DNA of 64,000 nt from contig NC_071330.1 in the NCBI RefSeq assembly GCF_010183535.1, positions 4,445,717 to 4,509,716 of the forward strand, given 5' to 3'. The translations under genes were made by a program, and so were the position numbers. Shown here piece after piece: positions 33,601 through 46,582 of this stretch. The DNA comes from Caenorhabditis remanei. Its lineage: Eukaryota > Nematoda > Chromadorea > Rhabditida > Rhabditidae. The notes below the pieces were generated by a model, which was not told the origin of the DNA, did not search any database, and was given only the letters and a program-made list of their open reading frames with translations. Each line of letters opens with the position of its first letter. Position 1 is the first letter of the stretch.

Positions 33601-36600
33601 AAATGCTCACCAGGATACAAGTTGATCGATGGAAAATGTGAAGACGTGAACGAGTGTGCATCCGCGAAGTTGCACAAATGTGATGTCCGCGCGGAATGTA
33701 TCAATACTGTAGGAGGATACGAGTGTGAATGTGAAGAAGGTTTCGACGGAGACGGAAAGAATTGTCAGCGTGAGTTTTAAGTTTTGCTTTGAATCTCGAT
33801 TACCGTACCTTAATAATTTGTTTTCAGCAAAATCATCGTGCCGCAAAAACTCTGCAATCTGCGATCGCCACGCTTCCTGTCACATTGTGCTAGATATCTG
33901 TGACTGTAAGACAGGATACACTGGAGATGGAATCACATGTCACGATATCAATGAGTGTGATGCTAAGGATACACCATGTTCTGATGGTGGAAGATGTTTG
34001 AATTTGGATGGAGGATATGTCTGTTGTAAGGATGGACAAGATGATGTCACTTGTGTTAAGGGTGAGTTGGGAACATTCGGATGAACAGATCTACCGACAG
34101 ACATCCAAACCTTTAGAAATCCAGTGCACACATAGCAAGCACGCTCTATCGAATAAGGCCCACATTATTTCGGTAGACCGCGCTTGTATGTGCTTTGACA
34201 CGCTCCTGAGTTCACCCCGTTTTCTTGTTTTTAGAGACATTTTTGACTTTTGGAATTCATTTTGATAAGATTTGAGCTCAATTTTCTCGAAAATGAGTGA
34301 AAATAGACACCGGACACCCGGGAAAGACGATTTCATGTCGAAAATTTTGGTTTTGTGACCTGTCGGATGTCATTTTGTTGATTTTGGAGTCATTTTGATA
34401 AGAAAATTGGCTCAAATCAGGTCAAAATTAGTCTGAAGTGACCGAAAAGACATCCGGACTATACCTAATTTTGAGAGTTTTGAAAAGAAGTGAAAGTAAG
34501 AGAAAATTGGATTTTTGTGGTTTTTGTCAGCTCAAAAACCCAATTTTTCATACCTTTTCACTGATGAAATAACGATTCGAAGCTCTTCTTCAAAACGCTC
34601 AAAACTAGATGTGTCTGTCTGTCTGTCCGGATGTCAGTTCCGTCATTTCAGCAAGCCTAAAGTAGTAAGCACCAAGATCTAACCTTCTCAAAATTCCAGA
34701 CCAAGGCGCGTTCTGCTCCGGCGGTTGCGGTGACAACGCCATCTGCTCCAATGCCACCTGCGCATGCATTGACGGATTCCGTGGTGACCCACACAAAAAA
34801 TGCGTAGATGTCAATGAATGTGTGGAGAACGACTCGGTTTGTGGCGGTGTCGGTGATAGATGTGTCAACCTGTTCGGCGGATACAAATGCTGTCAACACG
34901 GATCAACTGACCCCGAATGCACGGATAGTCAATTCTCATCTGACTCGTCTACTGTCTCGAGTCACGGCGCTGACTTCACAACTACCGGAGAGCAAATTAT
35001 TGAGAATGGAGGGAAGATTGAGTCATCTTCAGGAGGAACCATTACAGTAACCCGAGGACTTATACCAAAAGATGTGGAACTAACGACATCTGGAAGACTC
35101 GCCTGCACATCTTACTGCCCACCAAACTCTGAATGTACCGGAGGATACTGTGAATGTGTAAAGGGATACGGAGGCAATGCACTAGTTGGATGTGAAGATA
35201 TCGATGAGTGTATCACTGAGACCTGTAATGTTGAGGCGAATGAGTGGTGTGTGAACTTGATCGGTGGATTCGTTTGCTGTAATCCAACGAATGCGACACA
35301 CGATGATTGTATTGGTAAGTTAGAAACATTTTGAGATTAGGAAGAAGTGTAGACGACTTGGTTAGCTTTACAAGATGAGTTGTGCTAATTTTTATAGTTT
35401 TAATACATATAATACTGGTATAACTTATTGTAAGAGGAGAAGGGCTAACAAGGTCTTGAAGGTTTAAGTGAATGGTAAGATTCACAAAAGTATTGTAATC
35501 GCGCTCTACTGTAGAGTTTTGATATGCAAAGTTTTGAAATTTCTCGGTAGAGCGCACTTGTAAAAACTAAAAACCATACTTGCGAACCGGGCCGGGGCGT
35601 AACTAGCTTAAAACGCAATATTTTGGGCTGAAAATTATATCAAAATGTAGATCTCTGCGATTTCTATGTCTGTGACCTACTACGGCCAGTATGGCGGTTT
35701 CTCAATATGCCACGTGCCGGGCTAGAATGACTTTTTTGGTCATTTTCGCGTTTTTTGGTACTGTTTACCCGTCCCGCGGCACATTACATATCCGCCATCC
35801 GGATTGTAGTGTAGATCACGGTTATAGAGCTCGCCGAGATCTACATTTTGGTATATTTTTCAGCCTATAATATTGCGTTTTAAGCGAGCTACGGGCAGGC
35901 CCGTGACGGCCCCGTTACGGTCTGGTTTTCGAGCATTCTAAAAACTAAAACTGCTTTACCAATAACCTATCAAATAACCCCCTCGACACCTTTGTTCATC
36001 GTCCCATTTTCTGATTTCTTAACCGTTTCCAGGTCTAGAAATCACGAAAGAAAAAGGACTTCATGTGATCGGACCAAACGAAGAGGATACTGTAGTGGCC
36101 ACACGATCCAACAATCACTCGACTTCCGATCAACTCATTACTGAAGTCGTTCAGCAATCCAAGAACTTCTCCTCTGGACAAATTATTCTGACCCGTAAGA
36201 GTGTCACAGGCGGAGAAGCTGTCACGCAGACAACTGATTCCGGAGAGTTCGGATTGGAAATTTCTGGGTCTGGAATCGGAATAACACTGCCTGCTACCCT
36301 GGAGCCACGAGTTGAGGGATCGGGGAAGAAGGGAGGTCAATGGACAGAGGAAGAAGATGAAGAAGAGGATGATGATCTGATGGAAGAGTCTTCCGGAGGA
36401 GGATCATGGAGTACCACAATCAATGGAACCGGGTTCACTGGATCGCCGAGATCCGAGGGAACAATTCGAGTGAGAATTACTACTCTTGGAGAGGATGGAG
36501 AGACGGAGACAGCCACTAAGCCAGGGGTTACTGTACCTGAGAAAGTTGTGGAGGGATCGGGAGCTGGAGAGAAATTGGCAGTTGAGAAGGAGGGGCATGA

Positions 36601-39600
36601 GTCGACGTCTACTGGAGAGGAGGTTTCAGGGAAATCTGGAGCTGCCACTGCTTCGGAATCAGGAGCGTCGGGATCTGCATCGTCTGGATCGGAAGCATCA
36701 GGATCTTCTGGATTATCTGGATCCGCGTCGTCTGGATCTGAATCTTCTGGCTCTTCTGGCTCTGGAAATTCTGGATCATCAACATCAGGATCTGAGTCTT
36801 CAGGTTCTTCTGGATCTTCTGGATCTGGATCTTCTGTAACCTCCGAGTCCGGAGCATCTGGTTCATCTAGCTCTGGATCTTCTGCCACCTCGTCATCTGG
36901 ATCTTCCGTGACATCCACATCAGGATCTAGATCTTCTGGAGCTTCTGTCACAGGATCTGAACCAGACTCCTCCAACCTCCCTGTCAAAAAAGACGGCGAA
37001 GAATCTACTTCAGGATCTGTCACCGCCTCACGTGAATCCTCCGGAGAAACTACAGTATCCCCATCTACAGTAGTCGAAGGATCTGGAGGAACGCTTCCAG
37101 AAGGATCTGGAGAATGGATCGAGACTGGATCGAAGGGTCACTTTGAACGAGGAAATAAGGTTACCGTAACTGGATCTGGAAACGGAAACGGAAACGGAAT
37201 AGGAAACGGAAACGGAAACGGAAACGGAAAAGGAAACGGACCAAAACCAAAACCAGATGGCCCTGAAATCACTACAGATGGAGAGGATTCAACGTCAACG
37301 GCTACTGGAGATAAGGGACCTTCCGGGGACAAAATCCCTCAAATCACTACCGACGGAGAGGACTCAACATCACAAACATCTGGAGGTGAACACGGACCGA
37401 AAGGAGATTCCAAAGGAAAGCCAGATGACAAGGATAAGGATTCTGGAGTTAAGAAACCGGTCAGCGAAGTTGAGGGAGTTGAAGGATCCGGACAGCCCGC
37501 CCCAACAGAATCTGGAATTCTCACCACATCTTCTGGAGGTAAAAATGCCACGTTCGAGCATGGAACGAAGCTGGAAAAGGTGTCACCAACATCTGGAGAG
37601 GATAAGTCATCTGAGAAGAATCCACAAGTCGGACTGGAAATCAGTGCAGTTACCACCGAGAAACCAGACGCGTCGAAGGAAGAGGTTGGACTGGAAATTG
37701 TGTGGGAGAAGACGACGCCAGAGCCAACTACACCAGATACGGATAATGTGAGTTTAAGGAGTTTAGGGTGTATTTTAAAACGTGGATTTCAGGTTGGTCT
37801 CGAAATTTCCGGACGTGATTTGACAACGACCAAGAAGCCACATGTTGCCGTAGAAGGATCAGGAACTGGTGATGAGGAGATTAGTAAGTGTTTAAAGTTT
37901 TTGAAAGTTTCAAAAGTTACAAGTCCCATTTTTCAGCCGCCACGACACGCGACGTCTCCAAGAGCACCAAGAAGCCACGCCTCGAAATCGACGGTGGAGA
38001 TAATGGAGAGACTTCTGGAGTCGACGGAAAAGCCACAACGTCACCTGTGCCACCAACCACCCCCACCGCCTCCGAAGTCACTCCTGAAGCTGGATCCGGT
38101 GAACCAGGTCTACCAGACACTCCAGAAGGATCCGGAGAAGCTAGCACTCCAGAAAGTGTCTCGTCAACATCTTCTGCTCCTCCTGCACCAGAAGTTTCAA
38201 CCACTACTTCGACCACAAATGAGGTGGAGGGATCTGGAGAGACAACGACACCTAAGAAGGAGGAAGAGGTTACCACGCCAGAAGGATCCGGGGAGACCAC
38301 AACGGAAGAAGCTACCAAACCATCAGAAGGAACCACTGCTGCTCCGGAAGCCACCAAGACTCCGGAAGCAACCTCGGCTACCCCAGAAGCCACCAAGCCA
38401 TCAGAATCCCCGACGTCGTCTGAAGCAACCACAGCAGTGCCAGCTTCTTCTGAAGCCACTAAGACCCCGGAGGCCACCACAGAATCTTCGTCATCCACTG
38501 CATCTTCTGAAGCCACTAAGCCATCTGAGGCAACCACAGCCGCTCCAGAATCTAGCAAGCCTTCTGAATCCACATCTGAATCAACTAAATCTTCTGAAGC
38601 TACCACCGCTGCTCCAGAATCCACAACACCTTCAGAATCCTCCTCCGCACCAACCGCTCAACCGGCCACAGTTATTCCACCACAAAATCGTGAGGACAAG
38701 GAGAAACCGGAGCCAACGAAAGAGACGTTCGCCCTGCCAACCACCACAGAGAAGCCGAAACCAGCGAATGAGACGATGTGAGTGATCTAAAAACCTCAAG
38801 TGTCAAGTTAAAACTAAAAACATTTTTCAGTGAAAACACGAAATGCACGAGCAGCGACGAGTGTGGAATGGATGCTCTCTGCGAGAGAAGAACCGGCGTG
38901 TGTCGGTGTGAACCTGGATTCGAGGGAGCTCCACCGAAGAAGGAGTGTGTTGGTGAGTTAGGGGGGGGGACATCTGGATTGACAGACAGACGTGAAACCA
39001 AAAATTGTTTGGAATCAAAAGCTCCGACACATAACTAGATATATCCGGAGATCCGGACATCTGAATAGACGGAGAGGCGGACAGACAAAAACTGAGCTGA
39101 AAATTTTGAGATTTTTTGAATTTTAAAACATCCGAACGCACAGATCTACAGACAGACTCGCAGGCATTTACACAAGTTAATAGAAAATTCACAAAAGTCC
39201 GACATCTGGAAATCTGGAGACACAGACGGATTTTCGGACTTTCCGACGTAACACATTCATTTCTAAGAGGAAAAATCCTTCTGGACATCCGGATAATCCG
39301 AAATACAAACAAAATGGGGACATCCGGACACACAGATCTGCAGATATTTAGAAAAATTTAAAATACTTATAGAATATTCACTTTTTTCTTTGTGATAGCT
39401 AACTAGGTAGCTTATGTAGTGACATCAGGACATCTAGACAAACAGACATCCCAATTTTCCAGACGTCGACGAATGCGCCACAGGAGACCACAAGTGCCAC
39501 GAGACCGCCCGTTGCCAGAATTTCATCGGAGGATACGCCTGCTTCTGCCCCACAGGATTCCGTAAAACTGACGATGGCTCATGCGAAGACATCGACGAGT

Positions 39601-42600
39601 GCACGGAACACAACTCAACGTGCTGCGGAGCCAATGCTCAATGTGTTAACAAGCCTGGCACTTATTCATGTGAATGTGAGAACGGATTCCTTGGAGATGG
39701 ATATCATTGTGTGCCAAACACCAAGAAGCCATGTGATACTGAACAGAGCAGTAAGAGCCATTGCGCTGAGAGTAATATGTCTTGCGAGGTAGATACATCG
39801 GATGGATCTGTGGAGTGCAAGAAATGTATGTCTGGATATAAGAAATCTGGAACAACATGCGAGGATATTGATGAGTGTGAAGCCAACCCATGCTCCAAGA
39901 GTGCCAACTGTGTCAACCTCAATGGAACATTCTCGTGCTCCTGTAAGTCAGGATACCGTGGAGATGGATTCATGTGCACTGATATCAATGAATGCGACGA
40001 GAAACATCCATGTCATCCACACGCTGAATGCACAAATCTCGAGGGGTCATTCAAGTGTGAATGTCACTCTGGATTCGAGGGAGATGGCATCAAGAAGTGC
40101 ACGAATCCGCTGGAGAGAAGTTGTGAAGACGTCGAGAAGTTCTGTGGTAGAGTGGATCATGTCTCCTGTCTATCCGTCCGTATATTCAACGGATCCCTAT
40201 CGTCCGTTTGTGAATGTGAACCTGGTTTCCGGTTTGAGAAGGAGAGCAACTCCTGTGTGGATATCGACGAGTGTGAGGAGAATAGAAACAATTGTGATCC
40301 GGCGTCGGCGGTTTGTGTGAATACCGAGGGATCGTTCAAGTGTGAATGTGCAGAGGGATACGAGGGAGAAGGAGGTGTTTGTACTGGTGAGTTATCATTG
40401 AATTGAGGTGGAATTTGACTTGAGCTCGATAGTTTAAATCGTAGAGAACTTTGAAAGCGTTTCACGGTGCCTAGAATGGTGGGATAATTTTGAAATTGTA
40501 TTCACTGTGTAGATCAAGTTTAGAGTTTTAATTTTGCAGTTGACAACTTTTTGCTACCTTGTTCATTTTCTGAGTTATGCACCTTGAAAGGCAAGATAGG
40601 GTTCGAGAATCTGCATTCTTTGCGCTTTCATATCTCTGAACTAGCATGAACAAAAACTACAAACTACAAAAATGTGGAAAATTTCACGAAAATTTCATTT
40701 TTATTGTTCACAACTTTTTGATAGTTCTTTCGGTTTTTGAGTTACGTGCCTTTAAAGATTCGTCTATAGTAGAGCAAAACGTTAGACCATTTTTGCGCTT
40801 TCATATCTCAAAAACCAGAAAAGTTTTCAAAAATTTGTCAATTACAAAAATGTGCAAAATTTTATATTCCTCATTTTTGTAGTTAACATCTTTTTTGTAC
40901 GAGTTCTTCCTAGAAAGTCATGGTCATTTTAAGGAGACCGCTCAAAAATCACTCGATTTTGCACTGAAATGGGACGATTTGAATGAGAAATTGTTTTGTC
41001 CATATGTAACTTGCTGGGGTGTGTCCGTAAAAAAAGTTGTCAACTACAAAAATATACGTCTAATCTAGTGTAAAATACATTACTAAGCATCAAAACACCA
41101 CCTACAAGTACACCATTTCCAGACATCGACGAGTGTGACCGTGGTATGGCTGGTTGCGACAGTATGGCTATGTGCATCAATCGAATGGGATCGTGTGGCT
41201 GTAAATGCATGGCCGGATACACTGGAGACGGTGCGCACTGCACAAAAATAGAAGAGCCCTCCCCCTCCAAATCCGACAAAACGAGTTGCACAGAGGAGTG
41301 GTCTCGCCTCTGCGAGCTCGAGAAGAAGCAGTGTACTGTAGATGAAGAAGAGGTTCCACAGTGTGGTGCTTGTCTTCCGGGACATCATCCAATCAATGGA
41401 ACATGTCAATCTCTGCAAATTTCTGGATTGTGTGCTCAGAAGAATGATTGTAATAAGCATGCGGAGTGTATTGATATTCTGCCGGACTCGCATTTCTGTA
41501 GTTGTCCGGATGGATTTATTGGAGATGGAATGATGTGTGATGGTGAGTTGGCATTTGGGAGAGAGAGGACATCTGGACAGACAGACAGACAGGTGGACAT
41601 CAGGATATATAGAAACAAAGGGGAGAGCATTCTCGAAAAACCCTGAGAATCTGAAATCTAGAAATCCGGAATAAAGTAAAATTTGAAAGTTTTTAGAAGC
41701 TTTTGATTTTTTGTCTCTGTGGACATCCGGACATCGAGACAAACAAGCAGTCAGACATTGAATTTTACATAGAATATTCGGTTATGGAATTCTTGGACAT
41801 CCGGACACCCGGACGTACATACAGACAGACATTTGGACAGACAAAAATCCAAAAAAAAATAGAATGTCTAAAAAAGGAAAATTTTGAATTTTTCTGTGGA
41901 CATCCAGATATCCAGACACACAGACAGACAGACATTGAATCGAACATTTAAAATTCTGATTGCTCTAACAAGAACTCTTGGTGTTAGGACATCCGGACAC
42001 CCGGACGCACAGACAGATCAGAAAATTAATTTTAGATGATTTTGAATGTGAAAAGAAACAAATTTTTGGTACTTGGGACATCCGGACAGTCAGACAGACT
42101 TTTTTTGAAAAAATTGACACATCCGGACATCTGGACACACAGACAGAAATTGTCTTATGAACAGAAACCAAGGGTTACAGCTTTGTTTAAAAAACTTAAA
42201 ACTTGGACATCTGGACATCCGGACACACAGACAGACACCTCCATTCCTCCTATAACTTCTAGAAATTGCAGACGTCGACGAGTGCAATAACGCTGGAATG
42301 TGCGATGACGAGAACTCGAAATGCGAGAACACGATCGGCTCATTCAAGTGTGTCTGCTTGACAGGATTCAAGAAATTGGACGACAAATGTGTAGTCGACG
42401 AGAAGAAGCAACCGAATCGAGAGAAGATCGAGATTGACGAGGAGACGTCGGTGACGAAATCCACTGAATCTGGAAAACCTGATTCTAGTACAACAACTCA
42501 AGGTATTGTGTCCTCTTCTGCACCACCAGAAGTCACCACGTCTTCATCTGTATCGTCCAAGTCTCCAGAAGTGAGCACCACCACGTCTTCTGAAACTGTC

Positions 42601-45600
42601 ACGTCTTCAGAGCCTTCTGAAACTACAAAACCAAGTGTCACGTCTTCTGAAACTGTCACTAGTTCAGAAAGTCCTGTAACAGAAGTTAGCACGTCTTCTG
42701 AGACTTCTGAAGCACCTGTGACGTCGAAATCTGTGTCTACAGAAGGCGTGCAGTCTTCCACGACTCCTTCTGGCACAACTGTGTCGTCCAAGGCTCCAGA
42801 AGCCACCACAACGTCTTCTGAAGAGTCACCAACTTCTGAATCCCTGATTCTGACTGCTGCTCCATCGAAGGCTCCAGCATCAGAATCCACGACGACAGCG
42901 TCATCTGAAGCGCCATCAACACCAAGTAAGACCACTTCCAAAGCACCTGAAGCAGTCACGTCTTCTGAATCACCTGTGACGTCAAAATCTGTGTCTCCAG
43001 AAGACACCACGCCTTCTTCTGGTACATCTGTGTCGTCTGAGGCTCCAGAAGCCACCACGACGTCTTCAAAGCCTTCTGAATCCATTGTGACGTCTACACC
43101 GGTCCCAGACAAAACCACTTCGTCAGAATCACCTGTGACCTCAAAACCCTCACCAACTGGTACGTCTGAATCTGTCACAGTGTCGTCTGCGTCTTCAACA
43201 CCTACTGAAGCTCCTGTCACGTTATCTAAGTCTCCAGAAGTCACCACTGTAGCTGTCACGTCTTCTGAATCACCTTCTACTCTTTCAGAAGAAGTCACGT
43301 CTTCTGAAGAGCCTGTTGGATTGTCATTTGAATCAACACCTTCTGGAAACACTCCAGAATCTAGCACGACGTCTCCTGTATCTGTGACGTCTTCTAAATC
43401 TCCAGAATCCACAACTGTGCAGTCTGAAGTGTCTTCTACATCACCATCTGTGTCATCTACGACGTCATCTGACCCTCTGACGACTCCAGCTGTCGATGAG
43501 GGAGTCCCCACGTCTACAGAAGACTCACTAACCGTGTCCGTCAGAATTCATGAGCTCACTCAGACTCCAGAATCTCCAGAATCCACTACGACGTCTTCTG
43601 AAAGCTCAAAGCCTTCTGAATCAACAACTGTTTCTGTCCCTTCGTCTTCTAAACCCACCGTGACGTCTTCTGAAGCTCCAGAAGCCACCACGACACCGTT
43701 CAAACAAGGTCGAACACCAATAACCACGTCACCGTCGCCGTCCACATCTTCTGAATCTTCTGAATCAATTCCAACTTCCAAATCTTCAGAATCTGTTACC
43801 GAAGCGACTACAACACCGTCTTCTGAAGAGTCAACAACTTCTGAATCCCTGATTCTGACTGCTGCTCCATCAAAAGCTCCAGAATCAGAATCCACGACGA
43901 CACTGTCATCTGAAGCGCCAACTCAAACAAGTAAGACCACTTCTGAAACCGTCACGTCTTCTGAATCACCTGTCACGTCTACATTTGGACGTGAGAAGCT
44001 CACCACGTCATCTGAATCCCCTGTCGCACCTGTGAAGTCCACACCAGAACCAGAAGTGTCTGTTTCTGATAAAAAAGTCACTGAATCTTCAAGCACCGGG
44101 GCTCCAGATACTCCAGATGTCACCACCGTTCCTGTAACGTCTTCTAAATCACCTGTGACGTCTTCTACTCCTTCAGAAGAAGCCACGTCTTCTGAAGAGC
44201 CTGTCGGATTGTCATTTTCTCCAGAATCCAGCACAACGTCTTCTGAAGCACCTGGTACGTCTCCAAAACCTGTCACTGAATCTCCAAGTGTGTTGTCCAC
44301 GTCTTCTGAAGTGTCTGTGAAGTCCACGTCACCAAAATCATCTTCTGAATCACCAGTGACGTCATCTGAAAAGTCTCCACTGTCAGAATCACCTGTAACG
44401 CCGAAATCTGTGTCTCCAGAAGACGTCAAGTCATCCACGACGCCTTCTGCCCCTTCTGAAACTGTCACTGTGTCGTCCGAGGCTCCAGAAACCACCGCAA
44501 CGTCTTCTAAGACTACTGAATTTACTGTGACGTCAAAACCCTCACCATCTGGTACGTCTGAATCTGTCACAGTGTCGTCTGCGTCTTCAACGTCTTCTGA
44601 AGCTCCTATCACGTCGTCCAAGTCTCCAGAAGCCACCACTGTACCTGTCACGTCTTCAGAATCACCTTCTACTACTTCAGAAGAAGTCACGTCTTCTGAG
44701 GAGTCTGTCGGGAAGTCAACACCTTCTGAAACGACTCCAGAATCTAGCACAACGTCTTCTGAATCTGTGACGTCTTCTGAATCTTCAGAATTTACAACTG
44801 TGTCGTCTAAAGCGTCTTCTGAAACACCTGTCACGTCTACATCCCCTGTAAAGTCTTCTAAATCCCAATCTGTCATTGTCACGTCTTCTGAATCTTCTGT
44901 GACGTCAAACCCCTCACCAACTGGTACATCTGAATCTGTCACTGTGTCGTCTAACTCTCCAGAAGCCACTTCCACGTCTTCTAAGACTTCTGAAGCTCCT
45001 GTCACACCGTCCAAGTCTCCAGAAGTCACCACCGTACCTGTCACGTCTTCTGAATCCCCATCTGTGACGTCATCTGTCTCCACAACAACTCCACGTGTTC
45101 GTCTAATCACCGGAACACCCGATGATCTGCGGCCACACCGTCAGAATCTCACCACGTCTTCTATCGTAACGTCTTCAGAATCAGAATCCACAACAACTTC
45201 TCCACAACCACCAGCACCAACGACTGCAAAGGCTACCACTTCAGGTAGGGATTATTTTTGAAATTTTTTGGGAAAAAAGTTTTTTTTCAAATTTTTGAAC
45301 TTTTTTGTTTGTCTGGCATGATTTTTCTTTATTAAAACCGCATGTCTCTCAAGGTAACCGTGGACCACCGAGCATCCAACCGCCTGCTGGAATGTTCACG
45401 ACGTCATCTGCCCCAACTAACAACGGAGGTTATGGAGAAGAGGTGGAGGAGGAGACGACGACGACGTCTTCTAGCTCCACGTCTTCTACCACGACTACAG
45501 AAGCACGTAAGTGATATGGAGATATGGGCATGACGTCTTGATTTGAAACAAATTGTTTTGCATGGAAAACTTGAGAACTTGGTTTCATATATTCGCTCGA

Positions 45601-46543
45601 CACTGTTCTTACAATTGCGCTCCACCGAAATTTTCATCGGTTTCGGTAGAGCGCAGTTGTAAGAAGTGTGTGCCGTGATAATAAGTTTCATATTTTTTAT
45701 TAATTTTCGAGGCATGATGCATCCATCTGAAACTGATAATTTCAGCATGAAAACTAGAATAATTTTGACAATTTTTGTTAATGGCATGAGCAATTTATTC
45801 TCCAGTTATTCATTTAAAAAAGAAAGAGGACATACGGACATTGGGACACACCGACAGACACAGACTTAAAGTTTGAGGACATCCGTACAAACAGACAGAC
45901 ATCTGGACGCACAGATACACAGACAGACTTTGAATTTTAATTGCATCAAAACTTCCAAACAATGTCGAGGTTGTTTTGGCGTTTTTGAGAAAGGAGACAT
46001 TCGGACAAACAGACAAACAGACAGACAGGCAGACAGACAGACAGACAGATATCTATTTTTCCTTAAATTGGGACATCCGGATTTCTTGAGATACAGACAG
46101 ACATTTCATTAAAAGTGAGATGCAAGAGAAATCTCGATTGTTTAAAACAAATTCCAAATTTCGTTTTTTGCTGATTTTTGATAATGCGGACATCCGGATA
46201 AACAGACAGACAGATAGACAAACATTTTTCCTTAAATTGGGACATCCGGACTCTGTTACACACAGAGAGACATTTACTCATATTTCGATATACTAGAGAA
46301 ATCACAAACCTATTTGAAAAACAAAAAAACTCCGTTGTTGAAAATTTTTGAAGATGCAGACATCTGGATAAACAGACATACAGACAGACAGACAGAAAAA
46401 CAATATACTCGGATATCCCGACATTCGGACACGCCGACAGACATCCGGATGTCCAGAATTTGAAAAATGGTTCTAGTCATACAAGCATTCATTGTTCGTA
46501 CTAATTTGAATATCTGAGCACGTGGACATCCGGACAAACAGAG

Positions 46544-46582
<39 letters not shown>

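Noticed and set aside
36337..37023. 228-codon open frame antisense to fbn-1 exon 8
   Set aside because: A mirror of the Gly/Ser-rich repeats; composition is a by-product of GGATCT-type codons.
37748..38785. Continuation of the exon 8 frame to 38785
   Set aside because: Two short introns (37748-37792 and 37884-37936) with good GT-AG signals shift the frame to the Thr/Ser/Pro-rich EGSGETTTP frame. The read-through frame is Leu/Pro/Arg-rich shadow sequence.
43923..45110. 395-codon open frame antisense to fbn-1 exon 14 (and 42498-43511, 337 codons)
   Set aside because: Acidic Asp/Val/Ser repeats arise because the sense codons TCT, TCA, GAA and ACG/GTC reverse into GAT/GAC, GTC and TTC-free frames. 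There are no splice signals, start context or domains.
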